Shown here one piece after another: positions 40,561-51,290 of a DNA stretch of 64,000 bases. The position numbers and the translations under genes are program-made. The notes beneath the pieces are model-generated. The model ran no database searches and was not told the DNA's origin. It worked only from the letters and a program-made list of their open reading frames with translations. How positions within the stretch are numbered: position 1 is the first letter of the stretch; every line of letters begins with the position of its first letter. Source of the stretch: Strix aluco (lineage: Eukaryota; Chordata; Aves; Strigiformes; Strigidae); assembly GCF_031877795.1 (NCBI RefSeq), contig NC_133932.1, forward strand, positions 72,963,937-73,027,936, given 5' to 3'.

Positions 40561-40857
40561 CCAAGTAACAGTGCCCCCCGCCCTCCCTAGGTGGCATTTC
40601 CTCGCCGCACGTAAATAGCCGCGGCGGGGGGCGGGAGCAGCCGGGCCCGCACGGCAGCGGCCGGGGGCGGCGGGCGGCGACTCCGCGAGTGTTTCGGGGA
40701 GGGGGAGCGAAACGGTGGCGGGGGGGGGGGGTGGCGTGGGGGCGGCCACGCACGCCGTGCCGCGTGGGCGCGGGCTGACACACCAGGTGGAGGAGTGCGA
40801 GTACGGCGGCGGGGCTGGGGGGGGGAGCCGCCGTGCGTGCGTGTGCGAGGAAAGCTG

Positions 40858-40878
40858 ACGCACACACGCGTGTGTGTG
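40858..40878. promoter_or_regulatory. Alternating purine-pyrimidine palindrome (Z-DNA candidate)
   Basis: Twenty-one bases of strict purine-pyrimidine alternation made of AC, GC and GT steps, containing the perfect 16-base palindrome CACACACGCGTGTGTG at 40861-40876. Such tracts readily adopt Z-DNA under negative supercoiling and are common just upstream of active promoters. Confidence 0.6.
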
Positions 40879-41269
40879 GGTGCGCGGGGGGAGGCGGGCG
40901 CACACGCACGCTCGGAAGCTCCGCTCCGGGGGCGGGGGGCCGGCGGGTCGGCAGCACCTGATGGCCGCCGCCAGCTACGCCGGTGCCCCCCCCGCCGTGT
41001 CCCGCCCGCCGGGGCTACGGCAGATGGCGAGGACCAGCGCCGGGGACCGCCGTGCCCGCGCCCCCGGCACGCTCCGGGCTGTGTGCGCAGGGAGCAGCGG
41101 CCGGGGGGGGATGGCGGGGGGAGGCGGGCCCCGCTGCGCTCGAGGGGGGCCGGAGGCTGTGGGCGGGAACGCGCCCTCGCGGAGGGGCGGGAGGGGGGTG
41201 GGGGGGCGAGGCTCCCGCCGCCCAACGGCGCGTCGCTGCCTCGCACTTGAGGGCCCGCCCCGCCGCCCC

Positions 41270-41311
41270 ATTGGCGAGCGGAGCCGCCCGTCGCGTGGCG
41301 CGGCGGCCAAT
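41270..41311. promoter_or_regulatory. Paired CCAAT boxes (NF-Y type)
   Basis: ATTGG (inverted CCAAT) at 41270-41274 and CCAAT at 41307-41311, 37 bases start to start, both in GC-rich flanks. NF-Y sites often occur in pairs spaced by about three helical turns in TATA-less CpG promoters (established). They lie about 450-490 bases upstream of the IRS2 start codon. Confidence 0.6.
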
Positions 41312-41381
41312 GCGGGGCGGTGCCGGCGGCGGCCGCGCCCCGCCCCGTCTCGGTGTGTGAGCGTCTCGGTAAGGCGGCGGT

Positions 41382-41395
41382 CACGTGTTGTTTTG
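41382..41395 (+). promoter_or_regulatory. E-box fused to insulin-response (FOXO-type) element
   Basis: CACGTG (41382-41387) is followed with no gap by TTGTTTTG (41388-41395). CACGTG is the site for MiT/TFE factors such as TFE3 and for related bHLH-LZ proteins. The TGTTTTG core is the classic insulin-response element bound by FOXO1. In mammals IRS2 is induced by TFE3 and FOXO1 and repressed by SREBP-1c and insulin through neighbouring or overlapping sites of this kind (established). Its location 362-375 bases upstream of the start codon supports conserved function. Whether it is 5' of the true transcription start here is inferred. Confidence 0.65.
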
Positions 41396-41422
41396 CTCTT
41401 TAGTTGGGGCACTCGGTGCGCG

Positions 41423-41569
41423 ATGTGTTACTTACGGCGAAACTCCCGCCGGCGCCGGCAGCAGCCGCGGCGGCAGCAGCAGCAGCGGCCGGGGAGCGGC
41501 AGCGGCGCCGCCTCCGGTAGCCGAGCCGGGGAGGACGCCGGGCGGCCGCCGGTAGCACCCGCTGCCTAG
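41423..41569 (+). CDS. Candidate upstream ORF in IRS2 5' leader
   Basis: A 48-codon frame starting at an ATG with G at -3 and T at +4 (adequate context) and ending at TAG 41567-41569, 187 bases before the IRS2 start codon. The peptide opens MCYLRRNSRRRR, continues with Gln/Arg-rich stretches and ends in a Gly/Ser/Ala/Pro-rich tail. No known domain is present. If the transcript begins upstream of 41423, this uORF would reduce or regulate IRS2 translation. The composition could also be a by-product of CGG/CAG-rich DNA, so coding status is uncertain. Confidence 0.35.
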   Translation: MCYLRRNSRRRRQQPRRQQQQRPGSGSGAASGSRAGEDAGRPPVAPAA

Positions 41570-41756
41570 GGGCGACGGCGGAGGACCTCGCTGCGGCTCC
41601 GGGCGGCCGCGCTCTTCCCGCGAAGGAATAACTTTATTTTTCCCGCTTGCTTCCCTCTCCCGCTCTTTTTCCCGCGGCGCTCGGCCCCCCAGCCCCGCGC
41701 GGCGGCGGCGGCGGCAGCGAGAGGAGCCAGGCGGCGCTCCCGCTGCGGGGTCGGGG

Positions 41757-44700
41757 ATGGCGAGCCCCGCCGTGCTGGGGCTACTGCCCCCCCTGAGCTC
41801 CCCTCCCGGCCCCAACCTGAACAACAACAACAACAACAACCAGGGCGTGAGGAAGTGCGGGTACCTGCGCAAGCAGAAGCACGGCCACAAGCGCTTCTTC
41901 GTGCTGCGGGGCCCGGGCGGCGGGGAGGAGGCGGCGGCGGCGGGCGCGGGGGGCGCCCGGCTGGAGTACTACGAGAGCGAGAAGAAATGGAGGAACAAGT
42001 CCGGGGCGCCCAAGCGGGTGATCGCCCTGGACTCCTGCCTCAACATCAACAAGCGGGCGGACGCCAAGCACAAGTACCTCATCGCCCTCTACACCAAGGA
42101 CGAGTACTTCGCCGTGGCGGCCGAGAACGAGCAGGAGCAGGAGGGCTGGTACCGGGCTCTCACCGACCTGCTCAACGAGGGCAAGGCGGCCTGCCTGGGG
42201 TCCCCCCATCGCCACCTTGCCTCCCCCTTCTCTGCCTCCTGCAGCGCGGCCGCCGCCTCCCTGGCCGCCGCCGGCGAGGACCTCAACTACGGGCTGATCA
42301 CACCGGCCGCCGCTGCCTACCGGGAGGTCTGGCAGGTGACGCTGAAGCCCAAGGGCTTAGGGCAGAGCAAAAACCTCACCGGCGTCCACCGGCTCTGCCT
42401 CTCGGCCCGCACCATCGGCTTCGTGCGCCTCAACTGCGAGCTGCCCTCGGTCACGCTGCAGCTGATGAACATCCGCCGCTGCGGCCACTCCGACAGCTTC
42501 TTCTTCATCGAGGTGGGGCGCTCGGCGGCCACCGGCCCCGGCGAGCTCTGGATGCAGGCGGACGACTCGGTGGTGGCCCAGAACATCCACGAGACCATCC
42601 TGGAGGCCATGAAGGCGCTGAAGGAGCTGTCCGAGTTCCGGCCCCGCAGCAAGAGCCAGTCCTCCTCCTCCTCCTCCTCCGGGGGGGCCGCTGGGCCCGG
42701 TGGCGGCGCCTCTGCCACCCACCCCATCACCGTGCCCGGCCGCCGCCACCACCACCTGGTCAACCTGCCTCCCAGCCAGACCGGCCTCCTCCGCCGCTCC
42801 CGCACCGACAGCCTCGCCGCCGGTGCCGGCACCAAGTGCACGCCGTGCCGGGTGCGGACGGCCAGCGAGGGCGACGGCTGCCGGGTGGGCTCGGTGGCCG
42901 GCAGCCCCATGAGCCCGGGCCCCGTGCGGACCCCCCTCAGCCGCTCGCACACGCTTAGCAGCGGCGGGGGCCGGCAGGCGGGGAAGATGCTGCCGGTGCT
43001 GGCCGGCGGCGGCCTCCAGAGCAGCCGCTCCATGTCCATGCCCGCCTCCCACTCGCCCCCCTCCGCCACCAGCCCCATCAGCCTCTCCTCCAGCAGCGGC
43101 CTCGGCTCCGAGCCTGCCCACCCCCATCACCCGCAGCGCCCGTCCAGCGGCAGCGCCTCCGTCTCCGGCTCCCCCAGCGACGCCGGCTTCATGTCCTTCG
43201 ATGAGTACGGCTCCAGCCCGGGCGGCGACTTGCGGCCCTTCTCCTCCTCCTCCACCGCCAGCAACCGCAGCAACACCCCCGAGTCGGTGGCCGAGACCCC
43301 CCCGGTGCGGGACCCCGGGGGCGGCACCGACCTCTACGGCTACATGGCGATGGAGCGGCCCCCGAGCGGCCGCCTCTGCTACCGGCCCTGCCCCGACGCC
43401 GCGGCCGAGAGGGGCCATCGGAAGCGGACCTACTCCCTGACCACCCCGTGCCGGCAGCGGCCCGCCCCGCCGCAGGTCTCCTCCGCCTCCCTCGACGAGT
43501 ACACGCTGATGCGGGCCACCTTCGCCGGCAGCGCCGGCCGCCTCTTCCCCTCCTGCCAAGCCGGGGCATCCCCCAAAGTGACCTACACCCCCTACCCCGA
43601 GGACTACGGGGACATCGAGATCGGCTCCCACCGCAGCTCCGGCAGCAGCAGCACCAACCTGGGGCCGCCGGCAGGGGGGGGAGGAGGAGGAGGAGGGGGA
43701 GATGATGACGGCTACATGCCCATGACCCCCGGCGTGGCCGCAGCCTTAGGACAGGGAAGCCGGGGCAGCGATGACTACATGCCCATGAGCCCCACCAGCG
43801 TGTCCGCCCCCAAACAGATCCTGCAGCCCCGGGCGGGGGTGAGTGGCGGGTCCCCCGGGAACGGGAGCAGCTACAAGACCAGCTCGCCCGGGGAGAGCTC
43901 CCCCGACGATAGCGGCTATATGCGGATGTGGTGCGGCTCCAAGCTGTCCGTGGAGAGCTCGGATGGGAGGCTGAGTAACGGCGACTATATCAATATGTCC
44001 CCTCGGGACCCCCAGCACGGGCCCCAGGCTCCCTCCCTCACCCCCCCGGACTTCTTTTTTGCCCCTTCGGGGCACGGGTCCAACGAGCCCCCCAAGCCCG
44101 GCTGCTATTCCTACAGCTCCTTACCCCGCTCCTACAAGAGTCAGGGCCTGGGGAAGGACAGCGACCAGTACGTCTTCATGAACTCCCCGGGGAGGATGAT
44201 CCCGGAGGAGGCAGTGTGCGGAGCGGGCCAGTCGCCCGCCGGCACCTTCGCCCCCTCCAGCCACACGGTGCCTTCGCCCCTGCGGCACAGCCGGACCGAG
44301 AGCTTCCTGAGCCAGCGTTGCCAGCGGGCCGCCCGGCCCAGCCGCCTTTCTTTGGAGACCTTGCGGACGATGCTGCCCAGCATGAACGAGCACCCTCTGC
44401 CGCCGGAGCCCAAGAGCCCCGGCGAATACATCAACATCGACTTCGGGGACGCTGCCGTCTATTCTCCCCCCTCGCTGCCCGCCGACAGCCCAGCCTCCTC
44501 CCTGGGCTCGGGCACGGGGCAGAGGCGCTCCCCTCTCTCTGACTACATGAACATTGACTTTGGGTCGCAGTCGCCCTCCCAGTCAGGCACAGTCTCGGTG
44601 GGCTCCCTGGAAGCGCTCTCACCAGGCTCTTCCTCCAGCACCAGCCAGCCAGATGGGCGCTACCTGAAGGCGGCTGTGGGGGTGGCTTGTTCGTCCAGCC

Positions 44701-45276
44701 CGTCAGATGGCGGGGATTACACCGAGATGACCTTTGGCATGGCCACCACCCCACCCCAACCCATCGTTCAGAAACCAGAAAGTGCCCGTGTCAACAGCCC
44801 CACAGCTGGGGTGAAGAGGCTCACCCTCTCTGGGGTGGAGGCTTTCATTCTCACCAGCCCTCCCCCAGACCCGAACCGGGGGGCCAAGGTCATCCGGGCG
44901 GATCCCCAGGGGCGCAGGAGGCACAGCTCGGAAACTTTCTCCTCCACCACCACTGTGACCCCCGTGTCCCCCTCCTTCGCGCACAACCCCAAACGGCACA
45001 ACTCAGCCTCGGTGGAGAACGTGTCCCTCAGGAAAAGCGAAGGCCTGGAGGAGGAGCAGGGTAGCAGCCCCATGTGCCGGGAGACCTCCGCTGGCTTCCA
45101 GAATGGCCTCAACTACATCGCCATCGACGTGGTGGATGGGACCCTGGCAAACTGTGACAAAGCCAGGTCGAAAGCCAGGCACGTCCTGAACGGGGGCGTC
45201 AACGGAGTGGAGATGAGCGCCTATGCCAGCATAGACTTTCTGTCTCACAACCTGAAAGAAGCAAGTGCTGTGAAAG
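41757..45276 (+). CDS. IRS2: Insulin receptor substrate 2, large coding exon
   Basis: Docking protein that is tyrosine-phosphorylated by the insulin and IGF1 receptors and recruits PI3-kinase, GRB2 and SHP2 in the cytoplasm and at the membrane. Residues 1-30 carry MASP and a seven-Asn run (22-28), an IRS2 hallmark. The PH domain spans about 31-141 (RKCGYLRKQKHGHKRFFVLRG start) and the PTB domain about 189-292. The kinase-regulatory-loop-binding core, specific to IRS2, has Tyr 610, 613 and 617 in YTPYPEDYGDIEI. PI3-kinase YxxM motifs sit at Tyr 529, 582, 653, 674, 721, 744, 805 and 988. YINI at 891 is the GRB2-type site, and YIAI at 1120 and YASI at 1156 are SHP2-type sites. The start has a strong context (G at -3, G at +4). 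The frame runs on to TAG at 45282-45284, but the donor AAAG|GTGAGT at 45276/45277 shows splicing after the first base of the last codon, as in other IRS2 genes, where a tiny next exon adds the terminal residue. At about 1,174 residues it is shorter than the human protein (about 1,338), mainly through shorter low-complexity linkers. Confidence 0.97.
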
Positions 45277-45414
45277 GTGAGTAGCTACGTCTGACAGTGC
45301 CTGCCATGTGTGTTGGTGCTTAGTGTTTGTTTTTCACCGCGGGGTCGTGTTTTGTTGGCTAGAGCAGATTCCTCCTCGATTTCTTAAAATCTTCCCCCCC
45401 CCAACATGTCCTGT

Positions 45415-45420
45415 AATAAA
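45415..45420 (+). terminator. Candidate intronic poly(A) signal
   Basis: AATAAA 131 bases after the in-frame TAG that follows the splice donor, with T-rich sequence about 25-35 bases downstream. If used, it would give a short unspliced IRS2 mRNA. AATAAA is common by chance in AT-rich DNA, so this is tentative. Confidence 0.3.
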
Positions 45421-47030
45421 CAGTTTTGGAGGAACTTGCGGGCTTTTTATATGAGGAAAAGTTTAATTTGGGGCTATTTCTTCATGTTTGAATTCTACCA
45501 TGCTATTATTATGAGTGTATATACTTCTGGGTACCCCAATAGAAGCTAATGTTTACACAGTTACTGTGTTTGGGTTGTACTTCAGAGTTTTCTTATGTAA
45601 GATCTTGGAAAGTGTTTGGAAAATGCGACCAAAATAGTTTATGTTAATGCAGTTTCTAAATACTATTTAAAAATGTAAAATGATTTAGTTAAAAACCAGG
45701 ATTCTTGGACTAAGGACATCAGATCACAAAAAAATCCTTGGCTCTCTAGCTGGGAAGGTCAATCATACCAAAATGAGAAGGATAGATTTAATATCTTCGT
45801 TTTGAAATACCTTATCTCTTGCAAAAGTTTAACAGTAAATCATGGTGAGCATGGAATGTGAATTTGAAAAAAAATATAATTCTTTCCAGAAGTCACTATA
45901 TGCGTGAGCTGTTGAATGTTATATCGCACATTTCGCTTGAAGGCCCACCCTATGGTGGTGTGTAACTATGTTCCAGCTGGCGGCTCAGTCCCAGTGTGAA
46001 TGACCAGTTGGTTGGCTTGCTTTTATATGGATTGCAAATGCTCGGTGTTCAAAGACAAAAGCAAACCGAAGAAATCTGAAACTTAGGGTGAGAGAGAATT
46101 CAGGTTTTAATTACGTAGCTGTTCCTTTGTTGAGGTGCTAGTTAAGCTGTTTTTAAAAACAAAACAAAAAAAACCCACAAAGAAATACCACGCCTCCACC
46201 ACCCCCCAAAAAATAGCAGCCTGCCTCCTCTTAGCCAGAATTTGTACAAAAGTGGGGGCTGGTTGAGGAGGGCACAGAACAGCCAGTCTGTCAAGGATTA
46301 AAAGTTAATGGTGAGACACTGTAGGGATTCTCTTTGCTCCTGAATTTATGCAAGACATGGTACTTTAAACCCGTGTGCTTACAGAGCTGTAATACATGTT
46401 TATGGGTCTAGCTAGGTGAAATGACGTACCACGTAAAAGCAGTTGCTTGGAGGTGAATAGGTATTGCTTCTGTATTCACAGTGCTGATAGAGGTCATCAA
46501 TGATAAGCAAACAGCCACAGTTTGTAAGAACCACTTGCAGTTTTTTTTTTCTTCTGTTTTCTTAGTAGCTAGCTGATTTTGAAGAAGAAATATTTTCTCT
46601 TTTGATAGGAAGTACAGGAAGATGGAAAAGATGAGAGATCCACCGTTTGCAGAGCAAGCTTTGAACCTAATTAAGACGAGAGGATTGTTGAATGAAATGT
46701 CAGAGTTTGAAAGGATGAACGCTTATTCTGAATGACTGGAAGGGTTGAGGGCAGAGCCTTATTTGTTGCTTTTCGTTTTGCTGGGGTCATTTTCAGGATC
46801 CCTGTGGCTTGACCTAGACCATTGCGGATGCTGCAGTTCCCTCTCTCCTTGTACAGCCCTGGGACTGCGCTCCTGGGCACCTACAAACTATCGTGCCCCT
46901 GCCTTTGCAAACTGCTTTTTCACAAAAAACAAGGAGTTTTTCTTGAGCCACCTACAGCCCCAACTGCAAACCAAGCCCCATGTTGGGAAAGAGCTATTTC
47001 CACAATGTTCACCAAACTGCTGACCCTAAA

Positions 47031-47057
47031 GGGGGGGGGTGGGGGGAGGGGAGCGGG
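47031..47057 (+). promoter_or_regulatory. G-quadruplex motif in intron
   Basis: G runs of 9, 6, 4 and 3 separated by single bases or short loops on the coding strand, so both the DNA and the nascent RNA could fold as a quadruplex. Confidence 0.7.
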
Positions 47058-49213
47058 CACCAGTTACCGAGAAAACCTGGAGTGGATGGGAGCACGGCCA
47101 CCATCCAGGCAAAAAGCAGGAATGTCAGAGTCGGCCGGTCAGATAAGCAGGGGCAACCGGCTGCTGTCCTTACCATCCAGTAAACAAAAGAATAATACAA
47201 TAAACACAGCCGTGTTCATTTGGTACACGGCGTACAGAGAGAGTTCAGTTCTGCTCTGTATTTGTCAAAAGGTGGTCATAGCCTTACCTTATTTTAATGT
47301 TTAATCTGCATGCATATTTATTTTTCCTCTTTCCCCTAAGCTTTTAAACGCAGCCCACATCGACAAGTGGTGCGGGGAAGCTCGTTGAGATTTACTCTTT
47401 CTGTAGGAGGCAAGGCTGTCTTCACCACCACCCTGCTTCCCTCAGATGCCTGCATGCCAGCGGGGTGGGCTACGGGGCTCAGGAATTAATGTAGCCAACA
47501 TCAGGCCAAGGCGGTAAGGAAAAACTTCACACGAGCATCATCAGTCAGCAGTGTGGAGAGTTAGGTACCAAAAATGGGGTTTCAGGTTAATTGCACTTGG
47601 GGCAGGCAAACTGGAAAAGTCATAGTGTGGTAAAGGAGAAATATATCGCAGACAACTTTGTAGGTGTAAGTCGAATCAAGTCATTAACTTTTGCAAATTT
47701 CCCAGTTTCTCTTTTGGTTTTCATTGGGATTTCACACCAAAGTTTGTTTACGGAAGGACTTCTGCCACTGTTTAAAAAATCACCAAGTATTGTGCCAGTG
47801 TATCTGAATTTCAAACATTGTGATTTGGGAGACTACTAAGAATTTAATGGTTTACAGAGAAACACATATGCAATTTAAAGAAAATTGTATTTTGAGCATA
47901 AGCAAGATTATTTTAACACAGTAGTAATTCAGGTAGATTTGAGAGAATCTAATTTTGTAAAAATTAATGGTTTGCACAAGAGACAGTTTATATATAATCC
48001 GCATTGTTTACTTAGTTGTTTGCACTTTTTTCAAATTTTATTTTAAAGTGAGAAGCTTTACTCCTTAAAAACTTCTCCAAAACCCGAGAGGTTTCTAGCA
48101 ATTTTAAAACAATGGAGATTCCACATATATTTAATATTTAGAACAGGAGAATCTCAGAGATACAGGATATACAAACAAGCTCCTTATAATTGCATTCACA
48201 GTAACTATTATTTTGATTTGAGTAAAATACATTTTTAAAAAAACAGTTTGAAATCTTCCTTAAGGTCTGTAGCAGTAGATGTGTTTTTGTGTGGATAAGT
48301 GTTTTAAGGGAAATTATTCATATCATTTAAAGGTGGCTGGTTTTCACGTGTAGCTTGTGTCTCTGCTATCAGTAACTTGCCTCTGCTGTAGGGAGTGCTG
48401 TGCTTTTGGAAATCTCTGTCCGTATGATCTTGTGGCAAGAGCAAGTGAGTGCATCCACAGCTGCTGTCAAAACAAAAATTAAAAGGTTGCTTGAAATTAT
48501 TGGTTCGTTTAGTTTTTCTGTGTTCTAAAAGTGTGCAAATATTTAAGAATTGGAGAAACACTTGCCTTCATCTGATGTGTAAATAAAATAATACTGTTAC
48601 TGGCTGGTTAAAACTTGTTACTTGCTGATACTTAGCCTTTTGTTCTTAAATTATAACTGCTTTTTTTGCTTAAAAACATATGAACTGTGTATGGTTTTCA
48701 TTATTTATGGAGATACGTAACACTCATTTTTTCTCATATAGTGTAAATTATTTATTCCAGTATATTTATGACAGATTGCACCCAATAATTATGTGACCTT
48801 TTTATGATGGATCTTGGTTCTATTGAAGTCAAATGGGAGTTTTGTCTCTATTTCGGTGGAGTTAAGATTTTACCCTTTGTGTGTAATCATGAAATTCTTA
48901 AGTAAAATTCCCATTAAATTTAGTGGGTTTGTAATAGGGAATTTTGCTTAATTGAAAACACCAGACTTGGATGGGTTATCTTTAATTTTGTTTCCTTTTT
49001 CCATTAACAAAATGCTCTGTAACTTGTAAATGTTTCTAGTAGCTGGTCTAGTTTTCTAAAATTGAAGAGATACTATGTGTAATGGTGCAAAAAAACCTGA
49101 GGGTTGTTTTCCTCCTGTGTTAGTTTCTTTTGTCTTGATTTATTTAAAGAAGTCATCATCTTGTAATGCATCTACTTAAGATCGTAATAAGGTGATTTTT
49201 GATAATAACGACA

Positions 49214-49234
49214 CCCCCCCCCCCCCCCCCCCCC
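49214..49234 (+). repeat. C21 homopolymer
   Basis: Twenty-one consecutive Cs in AT-rich intron sequence. The G-rich complement can form a quadruplex and the C strand an i-motif. Length is likely variable and prone to sequencing error. Confidence 0.85.
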
Positions 49235-51290
49235 GCCTTGTCAATTAGCTTTTACTTTTGTGAGGGTTTTATGATTGCACCTAAACAATAAAAAGCCTAT
49301 CTTAAGAAATATCTTTCTGTGTCTTTCTAATGGCATTTTAAATTATTGAAGACATAATCCTTGTTTCCTTTTTCTTTGGGATTACTTTGCACAATGAGTT
49401 ATATTATTAAGGTGTTTTTTTTCCCCTCTAATATGCCAACTGCCATGAAGTCTTGGTTCTCGGAGCAGCATGAGAATGTTTAATTGTTTCATTAACAAAA
49501 CTTGTATTCATTTTAAAATGACTTCTTAAAAGTATTGAAAGAACTATATGCTGTGTTAGAAATCTGTACATCTTTTAAAGTTTTTCTGAATAAATTAGTT
49601 CTAGTAATTTAATACTCTTACTGGTAAGTTCTGTGAGAACATAAAAATTAACAGCGGAAGGAACTGAACTACCTTTAATACCTTACATAGTTTAATTTTT
49701 CTTTTTAACCTCTTATGCTTAGAATTAAAAATTTGAGGTTTCCTTTTACAACCTCTAGAAATTCACATCTTGTCTCTCAGATTGCACTTCACAGCCAACC
49801 AAACCCAAATGGTTAGGTCTGAACCTAGCAGTGCCACTCATGAAACGCAAAATGTAAACTGAAGTTATCTAAGATTAAAATGAAGCCTTTGATATTTTAA
49901 ATTATGCTGATTATACGGATGTCAGCTTTTTACAAGCAGATAGAGTATTAAAATGCGTGACATCTATTAGACTTTTATTTTGCTTTATACTTTAAATTAT
50001 GTTTAGCTATACTGCTCGTAGAAAGAATGTCATGGTTACTTTGAGTCATTTAAGATAAATTGTTATAGACCAAGTTGAATGGTGGGTTTGTTCTAAAATG
50101 AACCAGTACAGTCATTGCTCAAGGCAGAGGAAATGCTTAGGTTGATGATTGCTTCTGATTACTTGATTTCTTTCAAGATAGCTACAGAGACTAACGTTTG
50201 CTTGTAAGTAAAATGGATAAAGGAATGTTTGAACAGAAAGAGTATTAGGACATGTTTTTTATGTTGGTGGTGGTTGTTTTTTTTTAATAAGGAGAGAAGA
50301 ATATGGGTTTCTTTACACTTGATTTACTATTATTTTTAAAGAGCATTAATTACACTGGAATGCTGAAGTGGTTTAAAAGTTGAAACGCAGCAAGCATCCA
50401 CAGAAAAATTAAGCTAGAGTTAGTGTATGTAATCTAACTTTCCTCCCTCTTCAACAGTTAAATGGCAACATAGGCACATTCAGGTATTTTCTGTTTATAC
50501 CAGACTTTCTCTAAAGCACCATAAATATGTTTCTTTTTAAAGTAATAAACACACAAAGAAATGGCTATATCTGGGATCTTTTTTTTCCCCAATTTGTGGA
50601 GCTATAATATGCTTTTGTACTGGTTGTCCATATGTTTTCTCTTTGTGCCTAGGTGTGTTGTGTATTAGTCATGATACACTTCAGCAGAGTTTGTGGAAGT
50701 TTTAACATTATGTTGACGACATGTGTGTAATAGCAATTTAAAGTGAGTATAGTGACTGATTTGATAAATTGGGGTGTTTAATTATGAGGGTTTCACAACT
50801 CTTTTTATTGTAGTTTCTTACAGTGTTTGCTTAGAAGCAATCTGTGTACACATGGAAATCAGTAGCATCCCTTGAGTTTTTAGAAGAGGTGTAGTGACCC
50901 CAAAGTTTTGATAAGTTTTGTTTGTGTGTCTGTTGTCTGGCATGTAGTTATTTTTAAAGTTTTTGTGCATATGTATGTAGGGGGTTAAGAGTGGCAGCCT
51001 TGAAAAGCCAACTTAGCTGAGTTGTCCCCTTGCTGACAGTTGTTGTAAAGACTGGTTTTCCTCCTGTAGCCTTTCCAAAGGAAAACTTTTCTTGTTTTTT
51101 TACACTCTTGCTTATCTCGACTGCCTTTAGCTATCCAGCATGTGGGTATCTTGGGTTAGTCAGTCCTCCAGGTGCTTTTGAGAACCAGCAGCAGTAAAGA
51201 GAAGCAGCAAGGGTGACTGCTCCCACATCTTTTAAACACAAGTTATAAAGTAGCACGAATTTTCCCTGGCATTTCTGTCGGCTATAGAGG

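Larger units (their letters stand above)
39481..41756 (+). promoter_or_regulatory. IRS2: IRS2 promoter and 5' UTR CpG island
   Basis: GC- and CpG-dense DNA begins at about 39.48 kb and runs without a break into the IRS2 coding exon, forming one CpG island of nearly 6 kb. It has many GC boxes (GGGCGG/CCGCCC), a paired CCAAT arrangement at 41270-41311, an E-box joined to a forkhead-type element at 41382-41395, an alternating purine-pyrimidine palindrome at 40858-40878, and two AT islands (39710-39732, 40536-40560). No TATA box is evident in the proximal part. Together this suggests a TATA-less, broadly active promoter with insulin-responsive input. The transcription start is not visible; it is probably near or downstream of 41.4 kb, by the position of the CCAAT and E-box elements (inference). 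Confidence 0.8.

Noticed and set aside
41855-42958. 367-codon + strand alternative frame inside IRS2
   Set aside because: Shifted-frame shadow of the IRS2 PH/PTB region with low-complexity Arg/Gly/Pro content.
42357-43631. 424-codon minus-strand frame opposite IRS2
   Set aside because: Antisense shadow of the GC-rich IRS2 exon, Gly/Ala-rich with no domain. The + strand frame has clear homology.
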